From Myxococcus stipitatus (GTDB lineage Bacteria > Myxococcota > Myxococcia > Myxococcales > Myxococcaceae): 64,000 bases of DNA. The position numbers and the translations under genes are program-made. Shown piece after piece: positions 11,321-20,843 of this stretch. Position 1 is the stretch's first letter; the number at the start of each line of letters is the position of its first letter. The stretch spans positions 4,588,001 to 4,652,000 of the forward strand of contig NZ_CP102770.1 in assembly GCF_038561935.1 (NCBI RefSeq), read 5' to 3'. Under the pieces are notes generated by a model, which saw only the letters and a program-made list of their open reading frames with translations, was not told the origin of the DNA and did no database searches.

Positions 11321-12646
11321 ATGAAAACTCTGGCTTTGTCGGATGTGGTGTCTCGGTTCGCGTGGGTCGTTCTGTTGCTGGGCCTCTGCGCCTGCGGTGG
11401 TGAACCGGCTTCCAGGACTCTCGAGGACGAGGGCGCCCCGCTCAACCATGAAGGCCCTGTCGCTGCGGGTGACGCGTCCGCCCGAGGCGAGGAACTTGGA
11501 ACTCCAACGCTTCGCATGGAGGCCGCGGCGGCGCCCGTCGTGGACACGGGTTCGCGTGGCACGCTCATCTCGGGCACCTTGTCGGGGACGCTGACGCTGA
11601 CGGGCTCGCCCTATCTCATCACGGGAGACGCGGATGGCGTGGTGACGGTGCCCAAGGGCCACGTGCTCAAGGTGATGCCGGGCGTCATCCTCGACTTCCG
11701 GGGCCGTCCCGACGTGACGGAGGCCGACGTGGACCCCAAGTCCCCCAGCAGCGTGATGAATCACCAGCGGGGGCGGGTGGAGATGCGCGTGTACGGCGGC
11801 ATCCAGGTGCGCGGCACGGCGAGCCAGCCTGTCATCTTCACCTCCTCGAATCCCTATGGCTGGTGGGGGATGAACTTCTTCGGGGCGGGCTCGGTGGGAG
11901 ACGGCCATCCCTACTTCGAGTCCATGGTCTTCGAGAAGGTGCGCAAGAACGACTACAACGGCCCGCGGGGTTCGACGCGGGGCGCGCTGTGGGCCTACTA
12001 CCTGGGGCCCGTGACCATCCTGAACTCGGTCTTCCGCAACAACGTCTCGTCGGCCAAGTGCGGTGCCCTGGACTTGATGTTCACAGTGGGCTCCAGGGTG
12101 GAGAACTCCACGTTCGAGTACAACGGGACGTTGGACATCGACCGCTTCGCGCAGCCCGGCTCGTACGCGATGACGGGCGGCGGTGCGTTGTGCGTGACGC
12201 ACGGGCGCAACTCCGTGGTGCGCAACAACGTCTTCCGAGGCAACGGCCTGGAGGCGTTCAGCGGCTTCACCTGGAACAGGCTGGCGCGCAGGCCCTTGCT
12301 CGACTGGCCCAACTCGCAGGGGACGTATGACCTGGGCGGTGGCGGTGCGCTGCACTACTTCCAGCCGGACAACGACCTCATCGAGAACAACCGCTTCGTG
12401 GGCAACTTCGTGACGCAAGGTCCCGCGGCGGCCATCTACGTGGAGCACATCGGGACTCGCGGCGTCACCCTGCGCGGCAATCGCTTCGAGAACAATCAAT
12501 CCGCGTCAGGGGGCGTGGTGGTCTGCAACCGGGGCAGCGGTGGGGTGAACCTGGTGCTGGCCGCCGACAACACCTTCAGCGGGAACAAGGTGAACGGCGG
12601 CATGGCCCCCCAGGTGACGGGGGACTGCAGCGTGGCCGCCCAGTAG
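11321..12646 (+). CDS. secreted right-handed beta-helix protein, probable lipoprotein
   Basis: 441 residues. The N-terminus has a hydrophobic core ending LGLCAC, a plausible lipobox. From about residue 90 the protein shows repeating short strands with Asn and Gly turns (ENSTFEYNG, RNNVFRGNG, ENNRFVGNF, RGNRFENN), typical of parallel beta-helix proteins. Such proteins are often polysaccharide lyases or surface adhesins. No lyase active site can be named. An ATG 14 codons upstream (11279) is an alternative start. Divergent from the membrane-protein unit. Confidence 0.75.
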   Translation: MKTLALSDVVSRFAWVVLLLGLCACGGEPASRTLEDEGAPLNHEGPVAAGDASARGEELGTPTLRMEAAAAPVVDTGSRGTLISGTLSGTLTLTGSPYLITGDADGVVTVPKGHVLKVMPGVILDFRGRPDVTEADVDPKSPSSVMNHQRGRVEMRVYGGIQVRGTASQPVIFTSSNPYGWWGMNFFGAGSVGDGHPYFESMVFEKVRKNDYNGPRGSTRGALWAYYLGPVTILNSVFRNNVSSAKCGALDLMFTVGSRVENSTFEYNGTLDIDRFAQPGSYAMTGGGALCVTHGRNSVVRNNVFRGNGLEAFSGFTWNRLARRPLLDWPNSQGTYDLGGGGALHYFQPDNDLIENNRFVGNFVTQGPAAAIYVEHIGTRGVTLRGNRFENNQSASGGVVVCNRGSGGVNLVLAADNTFSGNKVNGGMAPQVTGDCSVAAQ

Positions 12647-12754
12647 TCCGGGTCCATCCCACCTCGCGTCGTGGTGCGTTGAATCAAAACGCACCCAGGC
12701 CGTCAGTCCTCGTGAACACATCGGCGCGCTTCGCGCTCACGAGGATTTTCCCAC

Positions 12755-13402
12755 ATGAACGTCATCTCTTCGGCCTTGGTCGCGGGACTTCTCCTGGCGG
12801 GAAGCGCCCAGGCGCAGCACCGGTATCCGCAGAGCGAGCGCGCGCAGGACCGGCGCGAGATTCGAGAGACCCGCCGTGAGCTCCGCGATGACCGCCGCGA
12901 CGTCGCGGAGCTCCGGGCGGTGCTCTCCCGCTTCGACAGCGCGTGGGCCCGCCGCGATGCCCGGGAGATGAGCGCGGTGGAGGACCGCCTTCGCGAGCTG
13001 CTCCGGGCGGAGATGAGGGAGAGCCGCCGGGAGCTGTCGTCCGCGAGCGCCGAGGCCCACCGCAGCCAGCGCGAGCTTCGCGCGGAGCAATGGGAGGCCC
13101 GCGACGACGCGTCCTGGGGCCGCCGGTCTCCGCGGCGCGAGGTGCGCGATGACCGCCGGGATGCGCGGGATGACCGGCGCGACGTGAGGGCGGAGGTAGC
13201 CTCGATTCGCACGCGCCAGGCCATCGCGCGGGAGCTCATGGAGCTGGAGGGCCGCCGCAACGGAGGCGCGCTGCACCGCAAGCGGGACCTCATCCAGGAG
13301 CTCATCGAGCTGGCGGAGCGGGAGATCCACCAAGGCCGGCAAGAACTCAAGGAAGACCAGCGCGAGCTGCGAGAAGACCGCCGCGACGGCTGGCGCGGCT
13401 GA
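12755..13402 (+). CDS. exported, extremely Arg/Asp/Glu-rich coiled protein
   Basis: 215 residues. A clear signal peptide (about 1-20, ending GSAQA) is followed by an almost wholly charged helical sequence. Units such as RRELRDDRRD recur in both halves (near residues 32-45, 125-145 and 200-212), with few hydrophobic residues outside a central heptad-like part (ELMELEGRR, LIQELIELAE). It should form a long extended or coiled-coil helix in the periplasm. No enzyme motif or family recognised. Low-complexity charged proteins of this kind may bind polyanions, but that is inference. Confidence 0.75.
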   Translation: MNVISSALVAGLLLAGSAQAQHRYPQSERAQDRREIRETRRELRDDRRDVAELRAVLSRFDSAWARRDAREMSAVEDRLRELLRAEMRESRRELSSASAEAHRSQRELRAEQWEARDDASWGRRSPRREVRDDRRDARDDRRDVRAEVASIRTRQAIARELMELEGRRNGGALHRKRDLIQELIELAEREIHQGRQELKEDQRELREDRRDGWRG

Positions 13403-13512
13403 GCGGAGGGCCGACGCGGGAAGTCGAGGATCCGCTCGCCGGGCGACACTTTCGTCGAGGGGCACGACTTCCGTGCTTCCGAATGTCCGCGAGTCGTCAT
13501 TGACTAGGGTGC

Positions 13513-14988
13513 GTGGGAATCTGGTCGAAGAAGAGCCTCGCGAGGCTCCAGGATGAGGACAGCGCGGGGCATGAGATGCACCGCACCCTCAATGGGCTCC
13601 AGCTGACGTTGCTGGGTATCGGCGCCATCATCGGCGCGGGAATCTTCGTCGTGACGGGGACGGCGGCCGCGCAGCACGCGGGTCCAGCCATCGTCCTATC
13701 GTTCGTCCTGGCGGGGATGGGGTGTCTCTTCGCGGGGCTGTGCTACGCGGAGTTCGCCTCGATGATTCCCGTCGCCGGGAGCGCGTACACGTACGGCTAC
13801 GCCACCTTGGGCGAGCTGGTGGCGTGGATCATCGGCTGGGACTTGATGCTGGAGTACCTCTTCGCCTCCTCGGCCGTGGCGGTGGGGTGGTCCGGTTACA
13901 TGACGGCCTTCCTGCGCGACTACGTGGGGGTGGCGCTCCCCGCGGCGCTCACGAACGCGCCGTTCGAGACGGCGGCCGGCTCGCTCATCCCTCACGCCAC
14001 GGGCGCCATCATCAACCTGCCAGCGGTGCTGCTGGTGGGCGTGCTCACGGCGCTGCTGGTCGTGGGCATGCGGGAGTCGGCGCGCGTCAACAACATCATC
14101 GTCTTCCTGAAGATCGGCATCGTCCTGCTGGTCATCCTCTTCGGGGCGTTCCACATCGACCAGTCGAACTGGACGCCCTTCATCCCGCCGAACACGGGCC
14201 GCTATGGCGAGTTCGGCTGGAGCGGCATCCTGGCGGGGGCGGGGGTCATCTTCTTCGCGTACATCGGCTTCGACGCTGTCTCCACCGCGGCGCAGGAGAC
14301 GAAGAATCCGTCGAAGGACCTGCCGACGGGCATCCTTGGCTCGCTCATCGTGTGCACGGTGCTCTACGTGTTGATGGCGGGCGTGATGACGGGCCTGGCG
14401 CCGTACACCTCGCTGGATGTCCCGGAGCCCGTCTACGTGGCCATCTCCAAGGGCGGCCCGGCGCTCGCGTGGCTGCGCCCCATCGTGGGCCTGGGGGCCA
14501 TCGCGGGTCTGGCCTCGGTGGTGCTCGTGATGCTGATGGGGCAGCCCCGCATCTTCTTCGCGATGTCGCGGGACGGGCTGCTGCCGCCGTTCTTCGGCCG
14601 CATCCACCCGCGCTACCGGACGCCCTACATCTCCACCCTCATCACGGGCGTGGTGTCCATGGTGGTGGCGGGCCTGTTCCCCATCGGATTGCTGGGGCAC
14701 CTGGTGTCCATCGGAACACTGTTCGCGTTCGTGGTCGTCTGCGCCGGCATCCTGGTGCTGCGCTACACGCGGCCGGACCTGCCCCGGCCCTTCCGCACGC
14801 CGTTCGTGCCGGTGATTCCCATCCTGGGCATCCTCTGCTGCGGCGCCTTGATGCTGGGCCTGGGCCTGGAGACGTGGCTGCGCCTCATCATCTGGCTGGG
14901 GCTGGGGCTCGCCATCTACTTCGGCTACGGCCGGAAGCACTCCCGGGTGGCGCAGGCGGAAGCGCAGGCGGGCTCCCAGGGGCCCTGA
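13513..14988 (+). CDS. APC-superfamily cationic amino acid permease (YfnA/CAT-like)
   Basis: 491 residues from a GTG start. About 12 membrane segments. The conserved TM1 glycine motif of the APC superfamily is intact ([15 protein letters not shown], about residues 36-50), as is the TM6 region ([25 protein letters not shown]), typical of the CAT/YfnA branch that takes up amino acids by proton symport or exchange. The C-terminal tail is short and Gln/Ala-rich. The substrate cannot be read from sequence. It is monocistronic, 110 bases after the charged-protein gene. Confidence 0.9.
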   Translation: MGIWSKKSLARLQDEDSAGHEMHRTLNGLQLTLLGIGAIIGAGIFVVTGTAAAQHAGPAIVLSFVLAGMGCLFAGLCYAEFASMIPVAGSAYTYGYATLGELVAWIIGWDLMLEYLFASSAVAVGWSGYMTAFLRDYVGVALPAALTNAPFETAAGSLIPHATGAIINLPAVLLVGVLTALLVVGMRESARVNNIIVFLKIGIVLLVILFGAFHIDQSNWTPFIPPNTGRYGEFGWSGILAGAGVIFFAYIGFDAVSTAAQETKNPSKDLPTGILGSLIVCTVLYVLMAGVMTGLAPYTSLDVPEPVYVAISKGGPALAWLRPIVGLGAIAGLASVVLVMLMGQPRIFFAMSRDGLLPPFFGRIHPRYRTPYISTLITGVVSMVVAGLFPIGLLGHLVSIGTLFAFVVVCAGILVLRYTRPDLPRPFRTPFVPVIPILGILCCGALMLGLGLETWLRLIIWLGLGLAIYFGYGRKHSRVAQAEAQAGSQGP

Positions 14989-15111
14989 GCGGCTGTTCAT
15001 GACCGCACGTTGGCGGCTTCTGGACCCCAGGCCGTCGAGCGTCCGGCATCAGGCGGTCTTGCGCCCCTGGCGGGGTGGCCGGGATGTGCCCGGGTCGTTA
15101 AAGATGTGGGC

Positions 15112-16188
15112 ATGTCTCCTTCCCGCCATGGTTGTCAGTTCTCTGGGGCGCGACTCGAGCGGGTGCGTGCCTCCCGCCAGTTCGAGGACGGCCGCTTCCG
15201 CAACACCGCCCCCGTGGGGCCCGGCATCCAGGGCAACCCGCTGCCGGTGTTGGGTGAGTTCTTCCTGGGCGCCTCGAAGCGCGTGCCGCCGGGGCCCGTG
15301 CCGTTGGAGAGCCCGCTCGAGTCCTGGACGCGGCGGCCCGAGACGGGGTTCCGCGTGACGTGGCTGGGCCACAGCACGATGCTCCTGGAGCTCGACGGCG
15401 CGCGCATCCTGACCGACCCCGTGTTCGGCGAGCGTGCGTCTCCGCTGTCCTTCGCGGGGCCTCGACGGTTCCATGCCGTGCCCGCGTCGCTGGAGTCGCT
15501 TCCGGAGCTGGATGCGGTGCTGGTGTCGCACGACCACTACGACCACTTGTGTCGGCCCACGATCGAAGCGCTCGTGAAGCGGCGGGTCCGGTTCGTCACG
15601 GCGCTGGGGGTGGGGGCCCATCTGGAGGCGTATGGCGTCGCGCCAGAGCTCATCACCGAGCTGGACTGGTGGGAGCGGACGCAGGTGGGGCCGGTGGTGT
15701 TCACGGCCACGCCGTCGCAGCACTTCTCCGGCCGAGGGCTGGGGGACCGCAACCGGACGCTGTGGGCGTCGTGGGTGATGGAGGGCGAGAAGCATCGCGT
15801 GTTCTTCAGCGGGGACACGGGGCTGACGGAGGAGCTGGTGGAGGTGGGCCGGCGTCACGGCCGCTTCGACCTGGTGATGCTGGAGGTCGGCGCGTTCCAC
15901 CCGAGCTGGGGCGGCATCCATCTGGGTCCGGAGAACGCGCTCAAGGCCCACGCGATGCTGGGCGGTGGAACGCTGATGCCGGTCCACTGGGCCACCTTCA
16001 ACCTCGGCCTGCATCCCTGGGACGAGCCCGCCGAGACGCTCCTCCGCATGGCGACCGAGCAGCAGGTCCAGCTCTTCACGCCTCGCCTGGGCGCCGCGGT
16101 GGAGCCGACGCGCTGGGAGACGGCCACCCCGTGGTGGCGCGAAGTCACCGAGGGCGCGCTGAACCCTCGTCCCGTCTTGGGCGGGTAG
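15112..16188 (+). CDS. metallo-beta-lactamase-fold hydrolase (UlaG/NAPE-PLD-like)
   Basis: 358 residues. The zinc-binding motifs of the MBL fold are present: SHDHYDHL (about residues 139-146), a downstream His (SQHFSGR), FFSGDTG with the bridging Asp, and the final His in MPVHWATF. The order and the N-terminal FRNTAPV segment match the NAPE-PLD/UlaG-like group, which hydrolyses phosphodiesters or lactones. The substrate is unknown. The start is ATG 15112; an in-frame GTG two codons upstream is possible. No signal peptide. Confidence 0.88.
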   Translation: MSPSRHGCQFSGARLERVRASRQFEDGRFRNTAPVGPGIQGNPLPVLGEFFLGASKRVPPGPVPLESPLESWTRRPETGFRVTWLGHSTMLLELDGARILTDPVFGERASPLSFAGPRRFHAVPASLESLPELDAVLVSHDHYDHLCRPTIEALVKRRVRFVTALGVGAHLEAYGVAPELITELDWWERTQVGPVVFTATPSQHFSGRGLGDRNRTLWASWVMEGEKHRVFFSGDTGLTEELVEVGRRHGRFDLVMLEVGAFHPSWGGIHLGPENALKAHAMLGGGTLMPVHWATFNLGLHPWDEPAETLLRMATEQQVQLFTPRLGAAVEPTRWETATPWWREVTEGALNPRPVLGG

Positions 16189-16300
16189 GGCGGTCCTGGA
16201 GGCTGATAGTCCTGTGCTATCAGTCTCATCGAAACGTTGTCTTGGAACGATGAGTGGAGACTGGGCATCTTGTGACTCGCAGGTGAAAGGAGTCATGCCC

Positions 16301-16891
16301 ATGCCACTGATTGCTCTCGCGGGAGTGGGTTCAGGCGCGCTGCACGCGCTGGCGGGACCGGACCATCTGCTGAGCCTCGCGCCGCTGTCCGTGGGACGTC
16401 GACAGGGGGCATGGCGGGTGGGGTTGATGTGGGGATTGGGGCACGGGCTGGGCACGCTGCTCGCCGCGGGGGCGCTCCTGGTGCTCCTGTCCGCCGTGCA
16501 CCTGGAGTTCGTCGACCGCTGGGCGGAGCGGGTCGCGGGGCTCGCGCTGCTGGGGATGGGCGTCTGGGGATTGACGCGGCGCCAGGGGGCGGAGGCCGAG
16601 GCTCAGCCCACGCGAGGTGTCGCCGCCGTGGGGCTGGTGCATGGACTGACGGGGGCTTCCGCGCTGCTGTTGCTGCTGCCCGTCACGGTGTCCGGCACCG
16701 CGGTGGAGCAGGCGCTCTTCCTGGGTGGGTTCTCGGTGGGAAGCACGCTGGCCATGTCCGCGCTCACCGCGGGCATCGCCGCCGTCTCGCGAGCGCGCCG
16801 GCTGTCGGCGAAGGTCGCCACCCACGTGACGCGAGGCGCCTCGTCGCTCTCCATCCTGCTGGGTGGCGTGTGGATGGCGGGGAGCTTCTAG
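16301..16891 (+). CDS. HupE/NicO-like membrane transporter (possible nickel/cobalt)
   Basis: 196 residues, about six membrane segments. Residues 14-20 read HALAGPD and run into HLL, resembling the HxxxxDH metal-binding motif of NicO/HupE-type nickel-cobalt permeases. A second conserved region is GLVHGLTGASALLLLLP (near residue 115). The ATG at 16301 lies 8 bases after GGAG (16289-16292), so it is preferred to the ATG at 16295. Substrate specificity is inference. The 3' end overlaps the convergent oxyR gene by 4 bases. Confidence 0.75.
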   Translation: MPLIALAGVGSGALHALAGPDHLLSLAPLSVGRRQGAWRVGLMWGLGHGLGTLLAAGALLVLLSAVHLEFVDRWAERVAGLALLGMGVWGLTRRQGAEAEAQPTRGVAAVGLVHGLTGASALLLLLPVTVSGTAVEQALFLGGFSVGSTLAMSALTAGIAAVSRARRLSAKVATHVTRGASSLSILLGGVWMAGSF

Positions 16892-17856
16892 CGACGGGAC
16901 GGGCTCGCGTGTGACTTGCCCGCGCCACGTGGACGCGGCGCGGGGGCGTCAGCGGGGTAGCCCTCCCGGAGGGTGGAGGCGAGCTGTCGCAGGGCCGAGG
17001 CGAGTGGAGTGCTGCGTCGCCACACGAGCGCGAGGGTTCGATGCGGAACCGGGGGCGCGATGGGGCGCACGACGAGCTCGGCGCGGCGGCTCTCGGTGGG
17101 GATGGCCAGGGCTGGGAGCAGGGTGACGCCGGCTCCGCCCGCGACCATCTGCGCGAGCGTCGAGAGGCTCGTCGCACGGAACTCCTGCTCATGGGCCCGA
17201 GCACGCGTGCAGAAGGCGAGGGCCTGCTCTCGCAGGCAGTGCCCCTCATCGAGCAGGAGGACCTTGGCTTCGCGCAGCTCCGACAGGGCGACGGGAGTGC
17301 TCCTGGCCGCGAGCGGGTGTCCCTTGGGGGCGACGACGAAGAACGCATCCTGGGCGATGACGTCGCGCTCCACGTCGCCGACATCGGCCTCGAGCGCCAG
17401 CAGCGCCGCGTCGAGGGCTCCCGCCTCCAGGCTTCGCGTCAGTGCCTCGGTCTTGTCCTCGACCCAGGCCAGGGTCAGGCGGGGATACTGCTTGCGCAGC
17501 AGGGGCGTGAGCGCGGGGAGGAGGTAGGGCGAGACAGTGGGGATGATGCCGATGCGCAGCGTTCCATCGAGGGGATTGCCGACGCGCCGGGCCTCGTCCT
17601 GGAGGTCATCGGCCTCCAGCAGGAGTCGACGTGCTCGCTCCACCAGGCGTTGACCGGCGGCGGTGGGCAGCACCCGCTTGCGGTCTCGCTCGAACAGCCG
17701 GACTCCGAGCGCCTCCTCGAGCTGTGCGAGCTGGGCACTGAGGGAAGGCTGCGAGACGTGGCACAGCGTCGCGGCCTTGCGGAAGCTCAGCGTGTCCGCG
17801 ACGGCGACGGCGTACTGGAGCTGTCGGAGCGTGAAGGGGTGGGGATTCAGGAGCAC
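16888..17856 (-). CDS. oxyR: OxyR-type LysR family peroxide-sensing regulator
   Basis: 322 residues. The N-terminal LysR winged helix-turn-helix (residues about 8-65) is followed by a substrate-domain-like sensor. The redox pair of OxyR is conserved: LLDEGHCLREQ with Cys207 and LAFC with Cys216, the same nine-residue spacing as E. coli Cys199/Cys208, whose disulfide activates the regulator. It should activate peroxide-defence genes; none sits beside it. The C-terminal tail is long, basic and low-complexity. An SDR gene lies just upstream on the same strand. Confidence 0.88.
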   Translation of the reverse strand: MLLNPHPFTLRQLQYAVAVADTLSFRKAATLCHVSQPSLSAQLAQLEEALGVRLFERDRKRVLPTAAGQRLVERARRLLLEADDLQDEARRVGNPLDGTLRIGIIPTVSPYLLPALTPLLRKQYPRLTLAWVEDKTEALTRSLEAGALDAALLALEADVGDVERDVIAQDAFFVVAPKGHPLAARSTPVALSELREAKVLLLDEGHCLREQALAFCTRARAHEQEFRATSLSTLAQMVAGGAGVTLLPALAIPTESRRAELVVRPIAPPVPHRTLALVWRRSTPLASALRQLASTLREGYPADAPAPRPRGAGKSHASPSRR

Positions 17857-17883
17857 GATGCCCAGTCCCTATCACGGCGGGCT

Positions 17884-18699
17884 TCAGCCCATCGCGCGCA
17901 GCCGCTCGTGGACCTCGCGCACGGCGCGCCGTGTGGCGGCATCCTCCGTCACGGGAGGCCAGGGCTGCTCGGTCTCCTCGACCCACCAGCGCGCCTGTCC
18001 GGGGGAGGACCAGCGCTCCTTGGCGAGGATGCGCGAGAGGCGCTCGGCGCAGACCTCGGGGGCTTCCCATCCCCGCTTCACGAGCGAGAGCAGCCACCCG
18101 ATGGGGCCTGTGCGGGCTCCCAGGTCCGTGCGGACGACACCCGGGTGGAGCACCAGGACATCCACCGCCGGGTGCTCGGCGGCTGTGTCGCGCATCGCGA
18201 GGGCGAAGCCGAGCTTGGTGTCGCAGTACGTGCGGATGCTGGAGAAGTCCTCGCCCGTCGGCGTGCGTGCGGCGTCGAATCGGCCCTTCACCAACAGGCC
18301 CGCGCTCACCAGCAGGATGCGCCGCAGTCGCTTCGCATCGAGCAGGGCCTGTTGCAGGACGAGCGGCGCGGCGTGGTTCACCGCGAAGCCAGTCTCCAGT
18401 CCATCCACGGTCAGCTCGCGGCGGGTGGGCCAGATGCCCGCGTTGTGCACCAGCGTGGCTCCGGGCGTCACCTGCTGCACGAGCTGCTGGCCCAGCGCGC
18501 GGGCCCCGGCGAGCGTCGACAGGTCGCCGGGGACGACGACTGCTTGCCCACCTTCCTGCTGGATGGAGGCGGCCAGGGCCTCCAGTCGCACCCGGTCGCG
18601 GGCGACAAGGATGATCCGGTACTCACGCGACTTCGCGAGCGCCCGGGCCAGCGCGAAACCAATGCCTCGTGATGCCCCAGTGAGGATGAGGTCGGTCAT
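17884..18699 (-). CDS. short-chain dehydrogenase/reductase (SDR)
   Basis: 271 residues, single domain. The nucleotide-binding motif TGASRGIG is at residues 7-14, NAG at 86-88, and the catalytic Ser132 and Tyr158-x3-Lys162 are present, so it should be an active NAD(P)-dependent oxidoreductase. The C-terminal half (HPGVVRTDLG) resembles retinol-dehydrogenase-like SDRs. The substrate is unknown. It ends 27 bases before the oxyR start on the same strand, so the two may be co-transcribed. Confidence 0.88.
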   Translation of the reverse strand: MTDLILTGASRGIGFALARALAKSREYRIILVARDRVRLEALAASIQQEGGQAVVVPGDLSTLAGARALGQQLVQQVTPGATLVHNAGIWPTRRELTVDGLETGFAVNHAAPLVLQQALLDAKRLRRILLVSAGLLVKGRFDAARTPTGEDFSSIRTYCDTKLGFALAMRDTAAEHPAVDVLVLHPGVVRTDLGARTGPIGWLLSLVKRGWEAPEVCAERLSRILAKERWSSPGQARWWVEETEQPWPPVTEDAATRRAVREVHERLRAMG

Positions 18700-18801
18700 G
18701 CCTGGAAGCCTGCCAGCCTCGTTCTTGAATTGGAAGATTCCTCCAACTTATCTCGGAGACACCTCGCCAGGAGCGGGGGCGTTCGCGCGGTCCGTCGTCG
18801 C

Positions 18802-19227
18802 TCAGTCGCAGTTCTGGAACACGAGGATGCCGGGGCCATAGGGCGTCTTGACGGGCACCCAGGCTTCGGTGGCCTCCGTGACGCGATCCAGGTCCAGGGT
18901 CAGGTGAAGCAGTTCCGCAGGTGTGGAGCCAGCCGGTGTCGACCAGAAGGGGACGCGGCTGACGATCCTGGCGAGGCCCTCCACCTGACTCCGCCTCCAC
19001 TCCTCGAAGGGGGGAGGATTCCCGCGGAACTCCTTGTGGAAGAAGCCAAGCAGCGCTCCCTCGGTGTCAAACGCTTCGTTCGCCTCCGGGTCGTAGTCGT
19101 TGGAGGGAACCGGCACGAGGAAGCCCTCCGCCGTGCGTGTCGAAGTCATGAGGCCTTCGCACTGGTGCTCGTAGGTGACACCCGTGGGCGCCAGCACGAT
19201 GACGGCGAGGCTTCCGGCGCGAAGCAC
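18802..19227 (-). CDS. DUF6210-like protein
   Basis: 141 residues from a GTG start. The visible core (LAPTGVTYEHQCEG, then TAEGFLVP near residue 35) resembles a family I recall as DUF6210, of unknown function; the name is from memory. It has no signal peptide or membrane segment. The gene is divergent from the TetR gene with 42 bases between starts. That gap holds a CCCCT-GG-AGGGG palindrome (19239-19250) that could be the TetR operator. The start is uncertain because several upstream codons are open. Confidence 0.6.
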   Translation of the reverse strand: MLRAGSLAVIVLAPTGVTYEHQCEGLMTSTRTAEGFLVPVPSNDYDPEANEAFDTEGALLGFFHKEFRGNPPPFEEWRRSQVEGLARIVSRVPFWSTPAGSTPAELLHLTLDLDRVTEATEAWVPVKTPYGPGILVFQNCD

Positions 19228-19269
19228 GAGACCGATGACCCCTGGAGGGGCAGCGCATAGGGTAGGGCC

Positions 19270-19878
19270 ATGGGGCCTGCACGACGGGATGGAGTGAAGC
19301 GACGCGACGCGCTGCTGGATGCGGCGCTGCGGTGCTTCTCGGAGCGCGGGCTCCTCGGCACGGGCATCGAGGAGATTCGCAAGGCCGCTGGCGCGAGCCC
19401 TTCGAGCGTCTACCACCTGTTCGACGGGCTCCCGGACCTCACCCTCGCGCTGTTGATCCGCACCTTCGAGCGGCTCTTCACCCATCTGGTCTCCCGCGTC
19501 GTGCCCACGGTCACCGCGGAGGAGGCCGTGGTGGCGCTGGTGGATGGCCACCTCGAGTGGATCCTCTCGCACCGGGACGAGGGCCGCTTCATGTACCAGG
19601 CGATGGCCATGGAGCTGGGCACCGATGCCGCGGAGGTGCTCCTGGCCCGCAAGGCGGAGCTGCTCGCGCCCATCGTCCAGCACGTCGCGCGCTTCGTCTC
19701 TGAGGGCTCACTCCCGCCCTGGCCCACGCTGCTGCTGGACGTGGTGCTGCTGGGCCCGAGCCACGAAGCCTGCCGCCGTTTCCTGGGAGGCGCACCGCTG
19801 GACCCTGTGTGGATGCGAAGCCAGCTGCCGAAGCTGGCATGGCAGAGCGTCAGGCCTCAGACACCTCGCGGAGCGTGA
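19270..19878 (+). CDS. TetR family transcriptional regulator
   Basis: 202 residues. The N-terminal TetR helix-turn-helix (about residues 12-60) is clear: ALLDAALRCFSERG, then IEEIRKAAGASPSSVYHLF. The C-terminal ligand domain (about 75-195) is all-helical with no specific match. It probably represses itself or the divergent DUF6210-like gene, since the starts are only 42 bases apart. Its stop lies one base from the end of the convergent TPR gene. Confidence 0.9.
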   Translation: MGPARRDGVKRRDALLDAALRCFSERGLLGTGIEEIRKAAGASPSSVYHLFDGLPDLTLALLIRTFERLFTHLVSRVVPTVTAEEAVVALVDGHLEWILSHRDEGRFMYQAMAMELGTDAAEVLLARKAELLAPIVQHVARFVSEGSLPPWPTLLLDVVLLGPSHEACRRFLGGAPLDPVWMRSQLPKLAWQSVRPQTPRGA

Positions 19879-19879
19879 G

Positions 19880-20533
19880 TCAGCGTCCCAGGACCCACGC
19901 ACGCAGCCACGCCAGGAAGGTGCCCACGCCGGGCGTCACCCGAGCCTGGGTCCATCGCAGCTTGCGCACCTGCCGCGTGCCACGCGCCTCCGCGGCGAGG
20001 GGCTCCAGCATCGCCAGTGCCTCCTCGCGCTCCTGCTGCCGCGCGAGCTGGAGCACCAGGTCGAGCTTCACCTCGAACAGCGACGCATCCAGCGCGAGGG
20101 TTTCGCGCAAGAGGGTGATGGCGCCGGGGCGATCACTGCTCCGGTGGAAGTGGAGTCGGCCGCGCAGCAAGGTCTTCACGGCCTCCGCCCGATGCCCCTT
20201 CTGCATGTGCAGCTGGGCCACCTGCCGCCACAGCTCCAGCTCGAGCGGGAACATCTCCGTGGCCTGGGCGTAGACCGCCTGCGCCTTGTCCGCGAAGCCC
20301 TTGTCGAGATGGGCCTGCGCGGCCGCGCGGAAGCTCTCGAGCGCGGCCTGGGGCTGTCGGGTCCGAGCCAGCAGCGGTGCGAGCTTGCCCAGGACGACGG
20401 CGTCCTTGGGCTCCAGCTCCAGCGCCTTGCGGTAGCCCGAGATGGCCTTGTTCAACCGGCCCTTCGAGCGCGCCAGGTCCGCCTCGGTGATGAGCTCTGA
20501 ACGGGAGGGGGGCGTCTTGCTTCCGAACAGCAT
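19880..20533 (-). CDS. tetratricopeptide-repeat protein
   Basis: 217 residues, cytoplasmic, made mainly of TPR helices: ARSKGRLNKAISGYRKALELEPKD and AAAQAHLDKGFADKAQAVYAQA are typical units, with about four repeats between residues 15 and 160. It is a likely protein-protein interaction scaffold. Similar short TPR proteins starting MLF or MFFG are common in myxobacteria. The start is ATG 20533; upstream open sequence is not TPR-like. An 11-bp inverted repeat (20618-20650) lies upstream. Confidence 0.8.
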   Translation of the reverse strand: MLFGSKTPPSRSELITEADLARSKGRLNKAISGYRKALELEPKDAVVLGKLAPLLARTRQPQAALESFRAAAQAHLDKGFADKAQAVYAQATEMFPLELELWRQVAQLHMQKGHRAEAVKTLLRGRLHFHRSSDRPGAITLLRETLALDASLFEVKLDLVLQLARQQEREEALAMLEPLAAEARGTRQVRKLRWTQARVTPGVGTFLAWLRAWVLGR

Positions 20534-20617
20534 CGCGACTTCGCATTGAAGTCCTCCGCGATGCTCCGGGCAACCCCACGCGTGATACTCCGTCACCACT
20601 GGAGATTTCTAATAGGT

Positions 20618-20650
20618 GGGCCCGGTCAAGGTATCCTCCTGACCGGGCCC
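20618..20650. repeat. perfect 11-bp inverted repeat (hairpin)
   Basis: GGGCCCGGTCA (20618-20628) and TGACCGGGCCC (20640-20650) are exact inverted copies with an 11-base loop. It lies between the tRNA-like RNA and the TPR gene, both on the minus strand. It may end the RNA transcript or act on the TPR mRNA leader. No U-tract follows on either strand. Confidence 0.5.
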
Positions 20651-20843
20651 GGTTGTGCCGCCATGGATGAGGTCCGCACGTTTAAGTCTTCGCCTCAGGA
20701 TGAGGCCTCGCGTCCTGCGATTGAACGACCGCCGCACGAGCAGAAGAAGCGGCGGGCCGGAATTGCACCAGCATCTCGAGGGAATGGGCGAAGACGGTAG
20801 ATCGGACCTGCGACGGCGAATGCTGAGTCTGGAGTGAGAAGTT

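Noticed and set aside
15112-16188. Beta-lactamase
   Set aside because: The fold is shared, but motif order and the N-terminal region match UlaG/NAPE-PLD-like hydrolases and there is no signal peptide.
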